In this document: one piece after another, positions 8,949-18,335 of the stretch
Layout: the number at the start of each line of letters is the position of its first letter
Position numbering within the stretch: position 1 is the first letter of the stretch
NCBI RefSeq assembly: GCF_000307265.1
Contig: NZ_DF158898.1
Location: 352,165 to 416,164 of the forward strand
DNA from: Oscillibacter ruminantium GH1
Lineage (GTDB): Bacteria > Bacillota > Clostridia > Oscillospirales > Oscillospiraceae
DNA length: 64,000 nucleotides
Reading direction: 5' to 3'
Position numbers and translations under genes: made by a program
The notes under the pieces: generated by a model
What the model saw: only the letters and a program-made list of their open reading frames with translations
The model's database searches: none
What the model was told of the DNA's origin: nothing

Positions 8949-9869
8949 TCAAAGTTGGATGGGGTGGCCCCGCAGATAATCCGCGGCAGACATCCGCTTG
9001 CCGCCGACGGCCTGTATTTCCGTCAAGGAAAGAACCTTGCCATCTCCGCAGGCAACAGCAATTCCCCGCTTGTCAGCGGTAAGAACGGTGCCGGGCTTGG
9101 CTGCGGTTTGCTCTCCCGTCTCTACCGAACGGAAAACCTTCATCGCCTCTCCGCTCACTGCGTCGGTAGACGCGGCCGGCCATGGAATCAGGCCCCGAAT
9201 CTGGCAGTTGATGGCGTGAGCGCTGCGGGTCCAGTCAATGGGAGACAGCTCTCGGGACAGCATCGGCGCGTAGGTAAACGCGCTCTCGTCCTGCGGTGTC
9301 CGGGTGGCAAAGCCGTTTTCCAAGGCCGTCACCGTCTCGGACAGCGTCACCGCGCCCAGCTCGGCAAGGCGGGCGGTAAGCGTCTGCGCGTCCTCGTCCG
9401 GTCCGATGGGTGTGCGCGCTTGCGCGATCACATCCCCTGCATCCAACGCGGCGGCCATATACATGATGGAAACGCCGGTTTCCGCCTCTCCATTGAGAAT
9501 CGCCCAATTGATGGGAGCTGCACCCCGGTACTTCGGCAAAAGGGACGAATGGACGTTGATGGAGCCGTACTTCGGGTAGTTCAGCAGCTCTTCCGGCAGA
9601 ATCTTACCGTAGGCCGCCACCACGATTAGCTCCGGATCCAGCTGACGAACGATGCTCATAGCCTCCCCGTCCCGCGCTTTCTGAGGCTGAAAAACGGGCA
9701 GATTTTTTGTCAAAGCATATTCCTTTACAGGTGTTGGAATCAGCTTCATCCCTCGATTTTTTGGCTTGTCCGGCTGAGTGAGAACGCCACACAGTTCGTG
9801 TCCATCCTCCACCAGACGTTTCAGGGACGCCACGGCAAACTCCGGGGTCCCCATAAACAAAATGCGCAT
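8949..9869 (-). CDS. fmt: Methionyl-tRNA formyltransferase
   Basis: A 306-residue enzyme that formylates initiator Met-tRNA. It starts MRILFMGTPEFAVASL, with the SLLPKYRGAAPINWAI catalytic segment (Asn/His region) and an RNA-binding C-terminal domain. Of two in-frame ATGs I prefer 9867-9869: the GGAG site lies 8 bases before it, whereas the upstream ATG at 9873-9875 overlaps the def stop and has only 2 bases of spacing. It is partner to def directly upstream. Confidence 0.95.
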   Translation of the reverse strand: MRILFMGTPEFAVASLKRLVEDGHELCGVLTQPDKPKNRGMKLIPTPVKEYALTKNLPVFQPQKARDGEAMSIVRQLDPELIVVAAYGKILPEELLNYPKYGSINVHSSLLPKYRGAAPINWAILNGEAETGVSIMYMAAALDAGDVIAQARTPIGPDEDAQTLTARLAELGAVTLSETVTALENGFATRTPQDESAFTYAPMLSRELSPIDWTRSAHAINCQIRGLIPWPAASTDAVSGEAMKVFRSVETGEQTAAKPGTVLTADKRGIAVACGDGKVLSLTEIQAVGGKRMSAADYLRGHPIQL

Positions 9870-9874
9870 GGACA

Positions 9875-10402
9875 TTACTCCTTCGTCTCTTCGCCTTCTT
9901 CGGAGGATTCCTCCGCCTCGGCTTCCATATAGTCCTCCAGTTCCTGATCGGAAAGGAAATGGTCCACATGCTCAGAGAAGAGATGTCCATCCAGGTGCTC
10001 AATTTCGTGGCAAAATGCCCGGGCCGTCAGACCCTCGCCCTCCGCCTCAAACCAATTGCCGTCCCGATCCTGTGCCCGGACACGCACCACGTTGGGACGG
10101 GAGACAATGCCCCACTTTCCCGGCAGGCTCAAGCAGCCCTCAATTCCGGTCTGCTCTCCGCTCTGGGCGATGATCTCCGGATTGATAAGCTCCAGATACT
10201 CCTCCGTCCCCTCGTCCAGCACCAAACACACCCGGCGCAGCACGCCCACCTGCGGCGCGGCGAGTCCTGCGCCGCTAGCGTCGGTCAGGGTTTCCGCCAT
10301 ATCGTCCAGCAGTTCCCTGAGGTGCCTATTAAACTCCGTCACGGGACGGCACTTTTTCAGCAGGCACTCCTCGCCTACCTCCACGATTTTTCTTAAAGCC
10401 AT
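9875..10402 (-). CDS. def: Peptide deformylase
   Basis: A 175-residue metal enzyme that removes the formyl group from new proteins. The three family motifs are present: GAGLAAPQVG, EGCLSLPG (metal-binding Cys) and HEIEHLDGHLF (two metal His and the catalytic Glu). The acidic tail (EAEAEESSEEGEETKE) is longer than usual. The stop codon overlaps the upstream fmt ATG by one base. Confidence 0.95.
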   Translation of the reverse strand: MALRKIVEVGEECLLKKCRPVTEFNRHLRELLDDMAETLTDASGAGLAAPQVGVLRRVCLVLDEGTEEYLELINPEIIAQSGEQTGIEGCLSLPGKWGIVSRPNVVRVRAQDRDGNWFEAEGEGLTARAFCHEIEHLDGHLFSEHVDHFLSDQELEDYMEAEAEESSEEGEETKE

Positions 10403-10432
10403 TTGTGTTGACCTCCCAATTGAAAATTGCGA

Positions 10433-12904
10433 TCAATCCATCGCGTTGCAGTCCGCGAACAGGTTCAGCCCGCGGTTTTCCCGCCGCCTGCCGAACTGGC
10501 GCAGCAGCCATGCCACCCGGTCCCGGGTGGGTTTGTCGTTTTTGCCGGAGAGAAAGACTCGGTATCGAAAGCGGTTGTTCACCTTCAGCACTGGCGCGGG
10601 GGCAGGACCGAGAATTTCCGGTTCTGAAGCGCACATCGTCTCGTCCGCCATCAGCTCCCGCAGCTCGTCTCGCAAGGCCATTGCCGCCCGGAGCACCGTT
10701 CCCTCGTCCCCACCAGAGACGGTAAGAGTAATCAAGTCGGCAAAGGGCGGGTAGCGCCGCAAGCGGCGCATAATAATTTCGCCTTCGTAAAACCGCTCAT
10801 AATCCTGCTGCGCTGCGCTTTGAATGACCTCGTTCCCGGGGGTGTAGGTCTGAATAACCGCCCGCCCCCGCTTCTCACCTCTTCCGGCCCGCCCCACCAC
10901 TTGCGTCAGCAGGCTGAAAGTCCGTTCGGCAGCGCGGTAGTTGTCCAGATACAGAGACGAATCCGCGCTGAGCACACCAACCAGCGTCACATTTTCAAAA
11001 TCCAATCCCTTTGCCACCATTTGGGTACCCAAAAGAATGGGGATTTTCTCTTTTTCAAATTGATTCAGCAGCTTTTCGTGATCTCCTCCGGTGGTGTCTG
11101 CATCCATTCGCAAAATGCCCACGCCGGGAAACAGATCCCGCAGCTCCTCCTCCACCCGCTGGGTTCCTGCCCCAATGTGCTTCATGATTCCGCCGCACTC
11201 CGCGCAGATGTCGCTGGCTCTCTGGGAGTGGCCGCAATAGTGGCACATTAGCCGTCCATTGGCAGAATGATAGGTCATGGAGACGCTGCATCGGGGACAG
11301 GTAGGGACGTTGCCGCACTCGCCGCATACCAGCATTCGGCTGTTACCTCGCCGGTTTAGAAAAAGGATGCTCTGCTCACCCCGGTTCAGATTTTCCCGCA
11401 GTTCCCGCTCCAGTGGGCTGCTGATCGCGCTGGCATTCCCAGCTTTGATCTCCTGCCGCAGATCCACGATGGTAACCTCCGGCAGACTCTTTTCATTGTA
11501 CCGTCTACGGAGCAACTCGTAGCGATACGTACCCTGTTTCGCGTTCCACGCAGTCTCCACCGTGGGGGTGGCAGAACCGAGCACCAGCAGTCCACCGCAC
11601 TGGGCACAGCGAAATTTGGCAATGTCGCGGGTGTGATACCGGGGCGCGTTTTCCGACTGATAGCTCCCCTCCTGCTCCTCGTCCATGATGATGAGTCCCA
11701 GATTCTCCATCGGCGCGAACACAGCAGATCGGGTTCCCAGCACCAGCCGAATTTCGCCCCGGCGGATGCGCTTCCACTGGTCATATCGCTCCGTCATGCG
11801 CAAAGCGCTGTGGAGCATGGCAACCTGCGCGCCAAAATAAGAGGAGAACTTTTCCATCATCTGCGGTGTCAGCACAATTTCTGGAACCAGCACAATCACG
11901 GACTTTCCGCGTTTTAAAACCTCTTGCGCCAGACGGATGTAAATCTGGGTTTTTCCGCTGCCGGTAACACCTTGTAAGAGTGCTGCCTCCGGCTTTGCGG
12001 ATTCCGTCAGAGTCAACAGGTGGGCAAACGCAGACTGCTGTTCCTCATTTAAAATGATGGGCACTCCGGGCTGCACTGTTTTCGGCTCCGGGACACGAAG
12101 CTGTTCTTCCTCTGAAAACGCCACAATACCGGACTTCTCCAGTCCCTTCAGGGTCTTGGCGGAAGCTCCGGTAAAATAACAGATGTCCTGCACCGAGGCG
12201 CGACCGGTGGCGGACAACAGCAAAACCACCTCATAGCGCATCGGTGCGGATTTTTTTCGCGGCTCCACCAGAGCCAGAGCCTCTGACGCATCCATGGTCA
12301 GCTCCGCCATACGGCGTTTTTTGTCTCCGATGCGCCGCATAGCGGTGATATCCGAAGTCAGGACGCCCTTTTTGCAAAGCGCCCGCAGCGTCGGTTCCAC
12401 CCCGTCGCCGCAGCTGGCCTTCAGCTGAGACAACTCTGCGCTGCCTCCGGCGGCGAACAACGCATTCAGTGCGCAGTCCGCATCCCGAATTTTTCCGGCA
12501 AGAACGACCGCGGCGGCGCGGTCCAATCCTTCCGCCACGGTGAAGTTCTCCTTCATCTGATACCAGAGGCCCGCGGGCAGAATGGTCTTCACCGCCTCGT
12601 ACATGGTGCAAAAATATCGCTGGCGCATCCACAGCGCCAAGGACACGCCCCACCCGTCCAGCACCGGCCCATCGTCCAAAACGGATTCCAGCGCTTTCAC
12701 ACCGGCGCGTTTTGCGCCCGTTTCCCGAGCCAGAATCACACCCTCGCAGCTGCGGTTTCCCATGCCGAAGGGAATCATTACCCGCACACCCACCTGTGCC
12801 TTTTCCAGCAGCGGTTCAGGAATCAGATAGTCGTAAGGCTTGTCGATGGAATATGTCGCGGCGCTGACGGCGACCTTTGCAATTTCTGCGCACTCCATCT
12901 GCAT
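10433..12904 (-). CDS. priA: Primosomal protein N' (replication-restart helicase)
   Basis: An 823-residue DEAH-type helicase that reloads the replisome at stalled forks. It has an N-terminal 3'-DNA-binding domain, Walker A in GVTGSGKTQIY, the Walker B variant DEEQEGSYQ, and paired zinc-binding cysteines (CGECGNVPTCPRC and CHYCGHSQ...CAEC) around residues 530-575. Length is typical. It sits between rpoZ and def, as in many Clostridia. Confidence 0.96.
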   Translation of the reverse strand: MQMECAEIAKVAVSAATYSIDKPYDYLIPEPLLEKAQVGVRVMIPFGMGNRSCEGVILARETGAKRAGVKALESVLDDGPVLDGWGVSLALWMRQRYFCTMYEAVKTILPAGLWYQMKENFTVAEGLDRAAAVVLAGKIRDADCALNALFAAGGSAELSQLKASCGDGVEPTLRALCKKGVLTSDITAMRRIGDKKRRMAELTMDASEALALVEPRKKSAPMRYEVVLLLSATGRASVQDICYFTGASAKTLKGLEKSGIVAFSEEEQLRVPEPKTVQPGVPIILNEEQQSAFAHLLTLTESAKPEAALLQGVTGSGKTQIYIRLAQEVLKRGKSVIVLVPEIVLTPQMMEKFSSYFGAQVAMLHSALRMTERYDQWKRIRRGEIRLVLGTRSAVFAPMENLGLIIMDEEQEGSYQSENAPRYHTRDIAKFRCAQCGGLLVLGSATPTVETAWNAKQGTYRYELLRRRYNEKSLPEVTIVDLRQEIKAGNASAISSPLERELRENLNRGEQSILFLNRRGNSRMLVCGECGNVPTCPRCSVSMTYHSANGRLMCHYCGHSQRASDICAECGGIMKHIGAGTQRVEEELRDLFPGVGILRMDADTTGGDHEKLLNQFEKEKIPILLGTQMVAKGLDFENVTLVGVLSADSSLYLDNYRAAERTFSLLTQVVGRAGRGEKRGRAVIQTYTPGNEVIQSAAQQDYERFYEGEIIMRRLRRYPPFADLITLTVSGGDEGTVLRAAMALRDELRELMADETMCASEPEILGPAPAPVLKVNNRFRYRVFLSGKNDKPTRDRVAWLLRQFGRRRENRGLNLFADCNAMD

Positions 12905-12922
12905 CCCTCCCCGATTGACGGC

Positions 12923-13165
12923 TTAGAGCTGTTCCGTCTCCTGATCGACGACATCTTCCTCAATGGTCAGGTCCATACCCCGGGCGTCCAGTTTGCCCTC
13001 CGCAACCTCGCGAATGGCCAATGTCACCGGCTTGTCGTTCAGGGGTTCACCCATCTCCTCGGCGGCCTCAGAAATCTGCCGTGCCCGGCGAGCCACCACG
13101 TTCACCAGCATATAGCGGTTGGGAATGTAGCTGTTCAGCTTACTCATTGCAGGATAAAGCATCAT
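12923..13165 (-). CDS. rpoZ: RNA polymerase omega subunit
   Basis: An 80-residue protein with the omega signature SYIPNRYMLVNVVARRARQI followed by ...KPVTLAIREVAEGKL. It helps assemble beta-prime. The gmk-rpoZ-priA order is conserved in Firmicutes. Three ATGs are near the start (codons 1, 2 and 7); the first has a weak AGGAAG site. Confidence 0.92.
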   Translation of the reverse strand: MMLYPAMSKLNSYIPNRYMLVNVVARRARQISEAAEEMGEPLNDKPVTLAIREVAEGKLDARGMDLTIEEDVVDQETEQL

Positions 13166-13222
13166 AGTAGTTATCTTCCTATCTGCCTTTCGGCTTAAAA
13201 TAAATGAATGGATCGCTGTGTG

Positions 13223-13819
13223 TCAACGTCCGCTGATAATCTCCATGCGTTCAGCAGGCTTGCAGTGCTCTGCCGTCATGATGGCGTCCAGTTCCTCCAC
13301 GGCATCTTCCACGGTGTCGTTGATGACGAAATAATCGTAGGTATGTGCCGTCTGGAATTCCACCTTGGCCCGCAGAAGACGCTTTTGAATCTTCTCCGGA
13401 GAGTCGGTGCCCCGCTCGGTCAAGCGCCGCTCCAACTCCGACCAAGAGGGCGGTGAGATGAAAATGCGGACCGTTTCCGGTCGCTTGCCGCAGACCTGAA
13501 GCGCACCCTGAATCTCTATATCCAAAATCACATCCCGGCCCGCGTTCATGGCCTCGTCCACGTACCGCTTCGGCGTTCCATAAAAATTGCCTACGTACTC
13601 CGCATATTCCAAAAACGCATCCTCTGCAATCCGCTGACGGAATGCGTCCACATCCATAAAGTGATAGTGAACGCCATCCACTTCACCCGGACGGGGGTCC
13701 CGCGTGGTGGCGGAGACGGAGAAGTACAGATCAGGCCGCTTTTCCAAAAGTGCCTTCAAAACCGTACTCTTTCCCACGCCCGAGGGGCCTGAAATAATAA
13801 AAGTCTTTCCCTTTTGCAT
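13223..13819 (-). CDS. gmk: Guanylate kinase
   Basis: A 198-residue enzyme converting GMP to GDP with ATP. The P-loop is GPSGVGKST (residues ~9-17), followed by SVSATTRDPRPGEVDGVHYHF, the GMP-binding segment, and AEYVGNFYGTP. The start at 13817-13819 (MQKGKTFIISG) is chosen because longer frames run into remA, which ends 1 bp upstream. Confidence 0.96.
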   Translation of the reverse strand: MQKGKTFIISGPSGVGKSTVLKALLEKRPDLYFSVSATTRDPRPGEVDGVHYHFMDVDAFRQRIAEDAFLEYAEYVGNFYGTPKRYVDEAMNAGRDVILDIEIQGALQVCGKRPETVRIFISPPSWSELERRLTERGTDSPEKIQKRLLRAKVEFQTAHTYDYFVINDTVEDAVEELDAIMTAEHCKPAERMEIISGR

Positions 13820-13820
13820 C

Positions 13821-14078
13821 CTATTCTTCCTCTTCCCCCATGATTTCAGTCCCCAGGCGCCCCGCCAGCTTTTCGCTGGGCAGCGCGGAGAGCACCACAT
13901 GGTCGCTGTCCATGATAAAAATAGAGGCGGTCTTCCGCCCATAGGTGGCGTCGATCAGCATGCCCCGTTCCCGGGACTCCTGAATCAGGCGCTTCACCGG
14001 CGCGGAATCCGGACTGACCACCGCCACCAGACGGTCGGCAGAAATCAAGCTCCCAAAGCCGATGTTAATCAATTTCAC
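13821..14078 (-). CDS. remA: RemA family regulator (DUF370)
   Basis: An 85-residue protein starting [20 protein letters not shown], with [19 protein letters not shown]. This is the RemA/DUF370 family, a ring-forming DNA-binding protein that controls biofilm matrix genes in Bacillus. The yicC-remA-gmk-rpoZ order matches Bacillus yloC-remA-gmk-rpoZ. Its targets in this organism are unknown. Confidence 0.92.
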   Translation of the reverse strand: MKLINIGFGSLISADRLVAVVSPDSAPVKRLIQESRERGMLIDATYGRKTASIFIMDSDHVVLSALPSEKLAGRLGTEIMGEEEE

Positions 14079-14082
14079 GGCC

Positions 14083-14961
14083 TCACTCCACGTTCTGGAC
14101 CTGTTCGCGGATTTTCTCGACCTCCGCTTTCAAGTCCACTGCTATCTGAGCGATGGAGACATCGCAGCATTTAGAACCAATGGTATTGGACTCGCGATTG
14201 ACCTCCTGAATGAGGAAGTCCATCTTTCGACCCATAGGCTCGTCGGCCTTCAGCATTTCCCGCAGCTGGGCAACGTGGCTGTGAAGCCGGACAGTCTCCT
14301 CGTCCACGGCCACCTTGTCGCCGTAAATCGCGGCCTCTGTAAGAATCCGCTGGGGGTCGATGGTGGTGCTTTGAAGCACCTCTTCCATTCGCGCCGTCAG
14401 CTTCTGGCGGTATTCGGAAACGGTTTCCGGAGAACGCGCCTCCACTTTTTCCGTCAGAGTCTCGATGGTGGTGAGCCGACCGCCAATGTCCTCGGCCAGC
14501 TTTTCACCCTCCACAGCCCGCATGGTGTTATAAGCCGCCAGTGCTTTATCCAGCACCGTGCAGATATCCGCGCCTAACGCATCCAAATCCTCTTCCGCCT
14601 TGGTCACGCTCAACACGTCCGGGAATCGGGCCAGCACCTCCGGCGTGATTTTCGGCTCTGTGCCGCAGACCTCTGCCAACTCCCGCAACGCTGCGGCATA
14701 GCCCGCCGCAAGACCGCGATCCACCATCACCTTTGCGGTGTCCGCGCCGGTAGAATCAATCGTGAAAAGGACATCCACTTTACCCCGAGAGACGGTCTGC
14801 TGCACATGCTTGCGCACCGTATCCTCCGCGAAAGCATAAGCTCTCGGCAGCTTCACCGTGCAGTCCAAATACCGGTTGTTGACTGATCGAACCTCCACAG
14901 TGATATCCCGCTTTTCCAGCGTCTCTCTTGCCCGGCCGTAGCCGGTCATGCTTTTAATCAA
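14083..14961 (-). CDS. YicC family endoribonuclease
   Basis: A 292-residue protein starting [13 protein letters not shown] and ending in the conserved [17 protein letters not shown]...D region. This is the YicC/YloC family, shown in Escherichia coli and Bacillus to be a ring-shaped endoribonuclease. It is the first gene of the run that ends at rsgA; a terminator just upstream (14977-15013) insulates it from the J-domain gene, so its promoter should lie between them or inside that gene. Confidence 0.92.
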   Translation of the reverse strand: MIKSMTGYGRARETLEKRDITVEVRSVNNRYLDCTVKLPRAYAFAEDTVRKHVQQTVSRGKVDVLFTIDSTGADTAKVMVDRGLAAGYAAALRELAEVCGTEPKITPEVLARFPDVLSVTKAEEDLDALGADICTVLDKALAAYNTMRAVEGEKLAEDIGGRLTTIETLTEKVEARSPETVSEYRQKLTARMEEVLQSTTIDPQRILTEAAIYGDKVAVDEETVRLHSHVAQLREMLKADEPMGRKMDFLIQEVNRESNTIGSKCCDVSIAQIAVDLKAEVEKIREQVQNVE

Positions 14962-14976
14962 CTTTGACCCCTCCCA

Positions 14977-15013
14977 AATAAAATCCCTGCTTGGTTCCGC
15001 TGTTCAGCAGGGA
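14977..15013 (-). terminator. Terminator after the J-domain gene
   Basis: On minus, an 8-bp stem (15006-15013 with 14984-14991) is followed by TTTTATTTG, 10 bp beyond the stop codon at 15023. Confidence 0.65.
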
Positions 15014-15022
15014 CAGTAAATC

Positions 15023-15676
15023 TCACAGGCACCGGAACCCCATAAATCCGCATCCGTTGCACAGCAAATACGTGCAGCAAAGCTGCTGACACAGGCTGCT
15101 GCCGCCGCACAAATCCGTTCCAAAGCTGCCGTGAGGACTGTAGGCCGAGCGGCCCGCGCCGTCCATGAAATCCAGCGCCTGCTGATATTCCCGGTTGCCC
15201 GGGTCCATCTGCGCGGCAGTCTCATAATACCGCTTGGCCTCATCCAGCCAGCCCCGGCGGTAGCAGACAGCCCCCTTGAGGAAGTTCCACTCCGCGCTAT
15301 GGTCCGCATAATTGCCCAGCAGTGCCTCAGCCCGACTCAGGTCACCGGCGTTGATGGACATACGCACCTGCTGCAAAACAGAGCTGCCGGACTGCTGGGC
15401 AGACCCACCGCCGCCATAACCATATCCATAGCCGGCAGAGGAACCGCCATAGCTCGCAGAGCTGCGGCTTCCGCCGCCCCGGCTGCTGCCCCGACGCTTG
15501 TTGATCTCCTCATAAGCGGCGTTAATCTCTTTCATTTTCTCCTGCGCGAGATCCGCCAGAGGGTTGTCGTGATAGTTGTCGGGATGGTACTTCCGCGCCA
15601 GCTCCAGATATGCTTTTTTCACTTCCGCATCTGTTGCGGATTCGGGAACGCCAAGAACCTTGTAGGGATCGTTCAT
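15023..15676 (-). CDS. J-domain protein with TPR-like region and Cys-rich tail
   Basis: A 217-residue protein. The J domain (1-~60) has the HPD motif at residues 31-33 that stimulates DnaK. A Ser/Gly/Tyr-rich linker (~62-100) leads to two TPR-like helices ([20 protein letters not shown]) and a C-terminal end with several cysteines. The zinc-finger and substrate domains of true DnaJ are absent, so this is a specialised co-chaperone. It overlaps the DUF5685 gene by 4 bp, which suggests the two act together. Confidence 0.88.
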   Translation of the reverse strand: MNDPYKVLGVPESATDAEVKKAYLELARKYHPDNYHDNPLADLAQEKMKEINAAYEEINKRRGSSRGGGSRSSASYGGSSAGYGYGYGGGGSAQQSGSSVLQQVRMSINAGDLSRAEALLGNYADHSAEWNFLKGAVCYRRGWLDEAKRYYETAAQMDPGNREYQQALDFMDGAGRSAYSPHGSFGTDLCGGSSLCQQLCCTYLLCNGCGFMGFRCL

Positions 15677-16572
15677 GTGGTCTCCTCAACATTTCTATCT
15701 TTCTTCCGCGCCGGACGTTCCGCCCGGTACGTGCCGGAAAGTACAGCTTTTCCGACCTGAAACAGCCCCGCATACACGGTGCTTTCCAAAATAGGCGCCC
15801 AGCACCCAAAATCCCACAGCTCATAAGCCGTGGCGAGTAAACGGATGGAATGGTCCACGGTCTGGGTAAAAGACGCGCGACTCTCCGGTGTCCAAACCCC
15901 GTCCGCAAGACCGTATCGGTAGATCAATGGGTTATAATTTCCGCTGACTGCGTCCTCTTTCAGGTCGTCCGCAGCATCCATCAAATAAACCCACCGACCC
16001 AGATGGTAGAGCATCTGGCGCAGAATGCGGCGGTGGGCTTCGCCCTCCGCTTCGTCCGCAGCGGCCGCCAACAGCTGGGCAAATGCGTCCGCAGGCTCAT
16101 CCAACGAGGGAACTTTTGCCTCTTCCATGGCCGCAAGACGCTTTAGCTGCTCTCGGGTCACGCGGTCAAACTCAGGTCTGGCCGCAGCGGCTTTCCGGTA
16201 GCTGTTCTCCAAGGCCAACGCCACGCCGCGATATTTCAGCCCCTTGCGAAAGCCGTGGTCAGCTACGCCGTCCTTCGCCTGCCAATAGGCCAGAATCACG
16301 CTTTCGTCCGCCGCTAAATCCAGCGCCGGATTCCCACCGCAATAGGTTCGCTTTTTCACCGGACTTGCCACGCACCGGGCGCAGAGCGTCTCCGGCTCCT
16401 CCCCGCCTGAGAGCAGGATGGCCAAAAACGCAAAGTCATAGTTTAAAATGAACCGGGCGGGCAGTCCGCAGCGGCGGCGCAGAGTGTGACACAGTCCGCA
16501 GTAGAGCCGGCGGAATCGCTCCCTTTCTTCTTCGGGCAGCTGATCGAGAGGCGGCCTCACGTAACCAAACAT
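15673..16572 (-). CDS. DUF5685 family protein, partner of the J-domain protein
   Basis: A 299-residue protein starting [12 protein letters not shown]. Near the N-terminus it has [12 protein letters not shown] and then [17 protein letters not shown], a set of cysteines that could bind a metal or iron-sulfur cluster. The C-terminal half is helical with conserved DAADDLKED, Asp-rich like metal-dependent all-alpha enzymes. DUF5685 proteins commonly neighbour a J-domain gene in Clostridia. Function is unknown; the Cys pattern and Asp motif suggest a metal protein. Confidence 0.75.
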   Translation of the reverse strand: MFGYVRPPLDQLPEEERERFRRLYCGLCHTLRRRCGLPARFILNYDFAFLAILLSGGEEPETLCARCVASPVKKRTYCGGNPALDLAADESVILAYWQAKDGVADHGFRKGLKYRGVALALENSYRKAAAARPEFDRVTREQLKRLAAMEEAKVPSLDEPADAFAQLLAAAADEAEGEAHRRILRQMLYHLGRWVYLMDAADDLKEDAVSGNYNPLIYRYGLADGVWTPESRASFTQTVDHSIRLLATAYELWDFGCWAPILESTVYAGLFQVGKAVLSGTYRAERPARKKDRNVEETT

Positions 16573-16584
16573 GGGCTGGTTTTC

Positions 16585-16992
16585 TTAAAAGAGTCTGACG
16601 ATGGTGAAGTCCATCCCGCCCCGCCGCCGGAGACGGCGGTCATAGACCACTGCCGGAATCAAACCCAGCCCAAATGCCGCCGCAGCGACGACATACTGTA
16701 TCGTCGTGGAGAAAAAGGGCATGGTGAGGAAATACCCCAGGAAAAACAGCACTACCGGCACCATATAAACTAAAAGAATGATTCCCATCATGTTTTTGGT
16801 GCTGCTCTCCACCACAACCTTTTGACCGGGCTGTGCCCCAATGGGATTGCTGGCCCGGGCATAAACCGACGCTCCGGTGGATCCGCACCCGGCGCACTCC
16901 GCGCAGTCGTGTGCGCAGGCGGACTGCCGAGCTACGGCAATTTCCGCGTGGTCCGCGTCCAACAGTTTTTCAATCGTTGCAACTTGTGTCAT
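16585..16992 (-). CDS. SoxR-reducing system protein RseC family
   Basis: A 135-residue protein with an N-terminal Cys-rich segment (CAHDCAECAGCG) and two membrane spans (~70-90 and ~93-115), the RseC/MucC build. In other bacteria RseC works beside Rnf-type electron-transfer complexes. Here it stands 20 bp after the c-di-AMP gene cdaR and no Rnf genes are in view, so its job is uncertain. Confidence 0.82.
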   Translation of the reverse strand: MTQVATIEKLLDADHAEIAVARQSACAHDCAECAGCGSTGASVYARASNPIGAQPGQKVVVESSTKNMMGIILLVYMVPVVLFFLGYFLTMPFFSTTIQYVVAAAAFGLGLIPAVVYDRRLRRRGGMDFTIVRLF

Positions 16993-17012
16993 GATAACGC
17001 TCCTAAATTTCT

Positions 17013-18335
17013 TTACGCTGTCCCATCGGTAGGCGTATTTTCATTGTTTTCAGGCAGAGGTTCCTCCGGCTGGCTTGTGCCTTCGGAAATGGTGACCCGC
17101 ACCTGATAATTTCCCCGGACACCCACATCCGCACCGTTGCCGATCTGCACCCGCGCAGGAACCGTATAGCTTCCGCTGGCGGCAGTAACGTCCGTCAGGT
17201 CCGCGATAACCGTGATGTCCTCCGGCGTCACAGATTTGACCGCTCCCGAGGTTCCCCGCAGGGAAACCGGCAGCTCTGTGGTCAATACTGTTACAGTTTT
17301 CCCTTCCGGTATATTTTCACACGTAAAATTCACGGCGTTGACAGTGGCTGTGGCCATATCCTTGAATTTGACGTTCATGGTGGCCCGGGTTGTCCCGCTT
17401 AGATTCTCGCACCCCTCCGGGACGGTAATGGTATACCGATAGGTGGTGGGGACGAAGAAATCCTCCAGCTCAAAGTCATCCAAGGTGATCGCGTCTATAT
17501 TTTTCAGCAGTTCTGCATCTCCCGAAACGGTGACGCTGGCGGGCGTGATGCTGTATTCCAAATTGCTGATTCGAGCGCCGTCTGCCTCGATAAAGTTCAC
17601 CTTCAGAGGCAGTTCCTTCTCCACGTTCACCGGCAGCGTCACCTGAATTTGATCGGCAGTGGCGTGGAGATTGCCGGTATTTTGAATCAGCTGGTCGTTT
17701 TCATCGTAGAGCTGGTAATCCAGCGTCTGAGAAACGGTCTGCGTGGCATTTTCCACCGAGAGGTTCACCTTGGCGTAAGACACCTTGTCAACCTCTTCCT
17801 GCGGTCCGCGGATCTCCAGCATCCCCGGCTGGTACTGAAGTTCGCCGGCGATATACCCTTCGGCAACCGTACCCTCCAGCGCACAACGGATACCAACACT
17901 CCGTCTGTACAGCTCACCGATCTCCACCTGCACCGTATAAGAGCTGGCGTTCACGATGGTAATGGAGTTTCTGGTGATGCCGTCGGGGTAATAGACCGTG
18001 TAGCTGACACTGTGAGTTCCTGTGGAGGTGATATCCGACAGGTCGGCTTGAATGCGTATTTTGCTGGGGTCCAGCCGGGCAAGAATGCGGCGGCGGGCCT
18101 TAATCTCCAGTGTGACGGTCTGGTCACTGTCCGGCAGAAGCATCAGCCCCCGATCCGCCAGCGTCGTATCTTCCCCTGCGTATTCAATGGGAATGTCGCT
18201 GATGATCTTTTCTTTTTCGCTGCCCTCGGAATTGTCCGCGCTGTCCACGTACATCCAGACGGCACATGCAATTGCAACGGAGAGAAGGATGTGCAGAATC
18301 TTGCGTCTGCTCCACTTGGACTGATTATTCTCCAT
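17013..18335 (-). CDS. cdaR: YbbR-domain regulator of diadenylate cyclase
   Basis: A 440-residue protein with one N-terminal membrane span (~12-28, ILHILLSVAIACAVWMYV) followed by an extracellular region of about four YbbR repeats, each near 85 residues. CdaR binds CdaA and tunes c-di-AMP production. Its start overlaps the end of cdaA by 11 bp. In many Firmicutes glmM follows; here the next gene is an RseC-like protein. Confidence 0.92.
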   Translation of the reverse strand: MENNQSKWSRRKILHILLSVAIACAVWMYVDSADNSEGSEKEKIISDIPIEYAGEDTTLADRGLMLLPDSDQTVTLEIKARRRILARLDPSKIRIQADLSDITSTGTHSVSYTVYYPDGITRNSITIVNASSYTVQVEIGELYRRSVGIRCALEGTVAEGYIAGELQYQPGMLEIRGPQEEVDKVSYAKVNLSVENATQTVSQTLDYQLYDENDQLIQNTGNLHATADQIQVTLPVNVEKELPLKVNFIEADGARISNLEYSITPASVTVSGDAELLKNIDAITLDDFELEDFFVPTTYRYTITVPEGCENLSGTTRATMNVKFKDMATATVNAVNFTCENIPEGKTVTVLTTELPVSLRGTSGAVKSVTPEDITVIADLTDVTAASGSYTVPARVQIGNGADVGVRGNYQVRVTISEGTSQPEEPLPENNENTPTDGTA

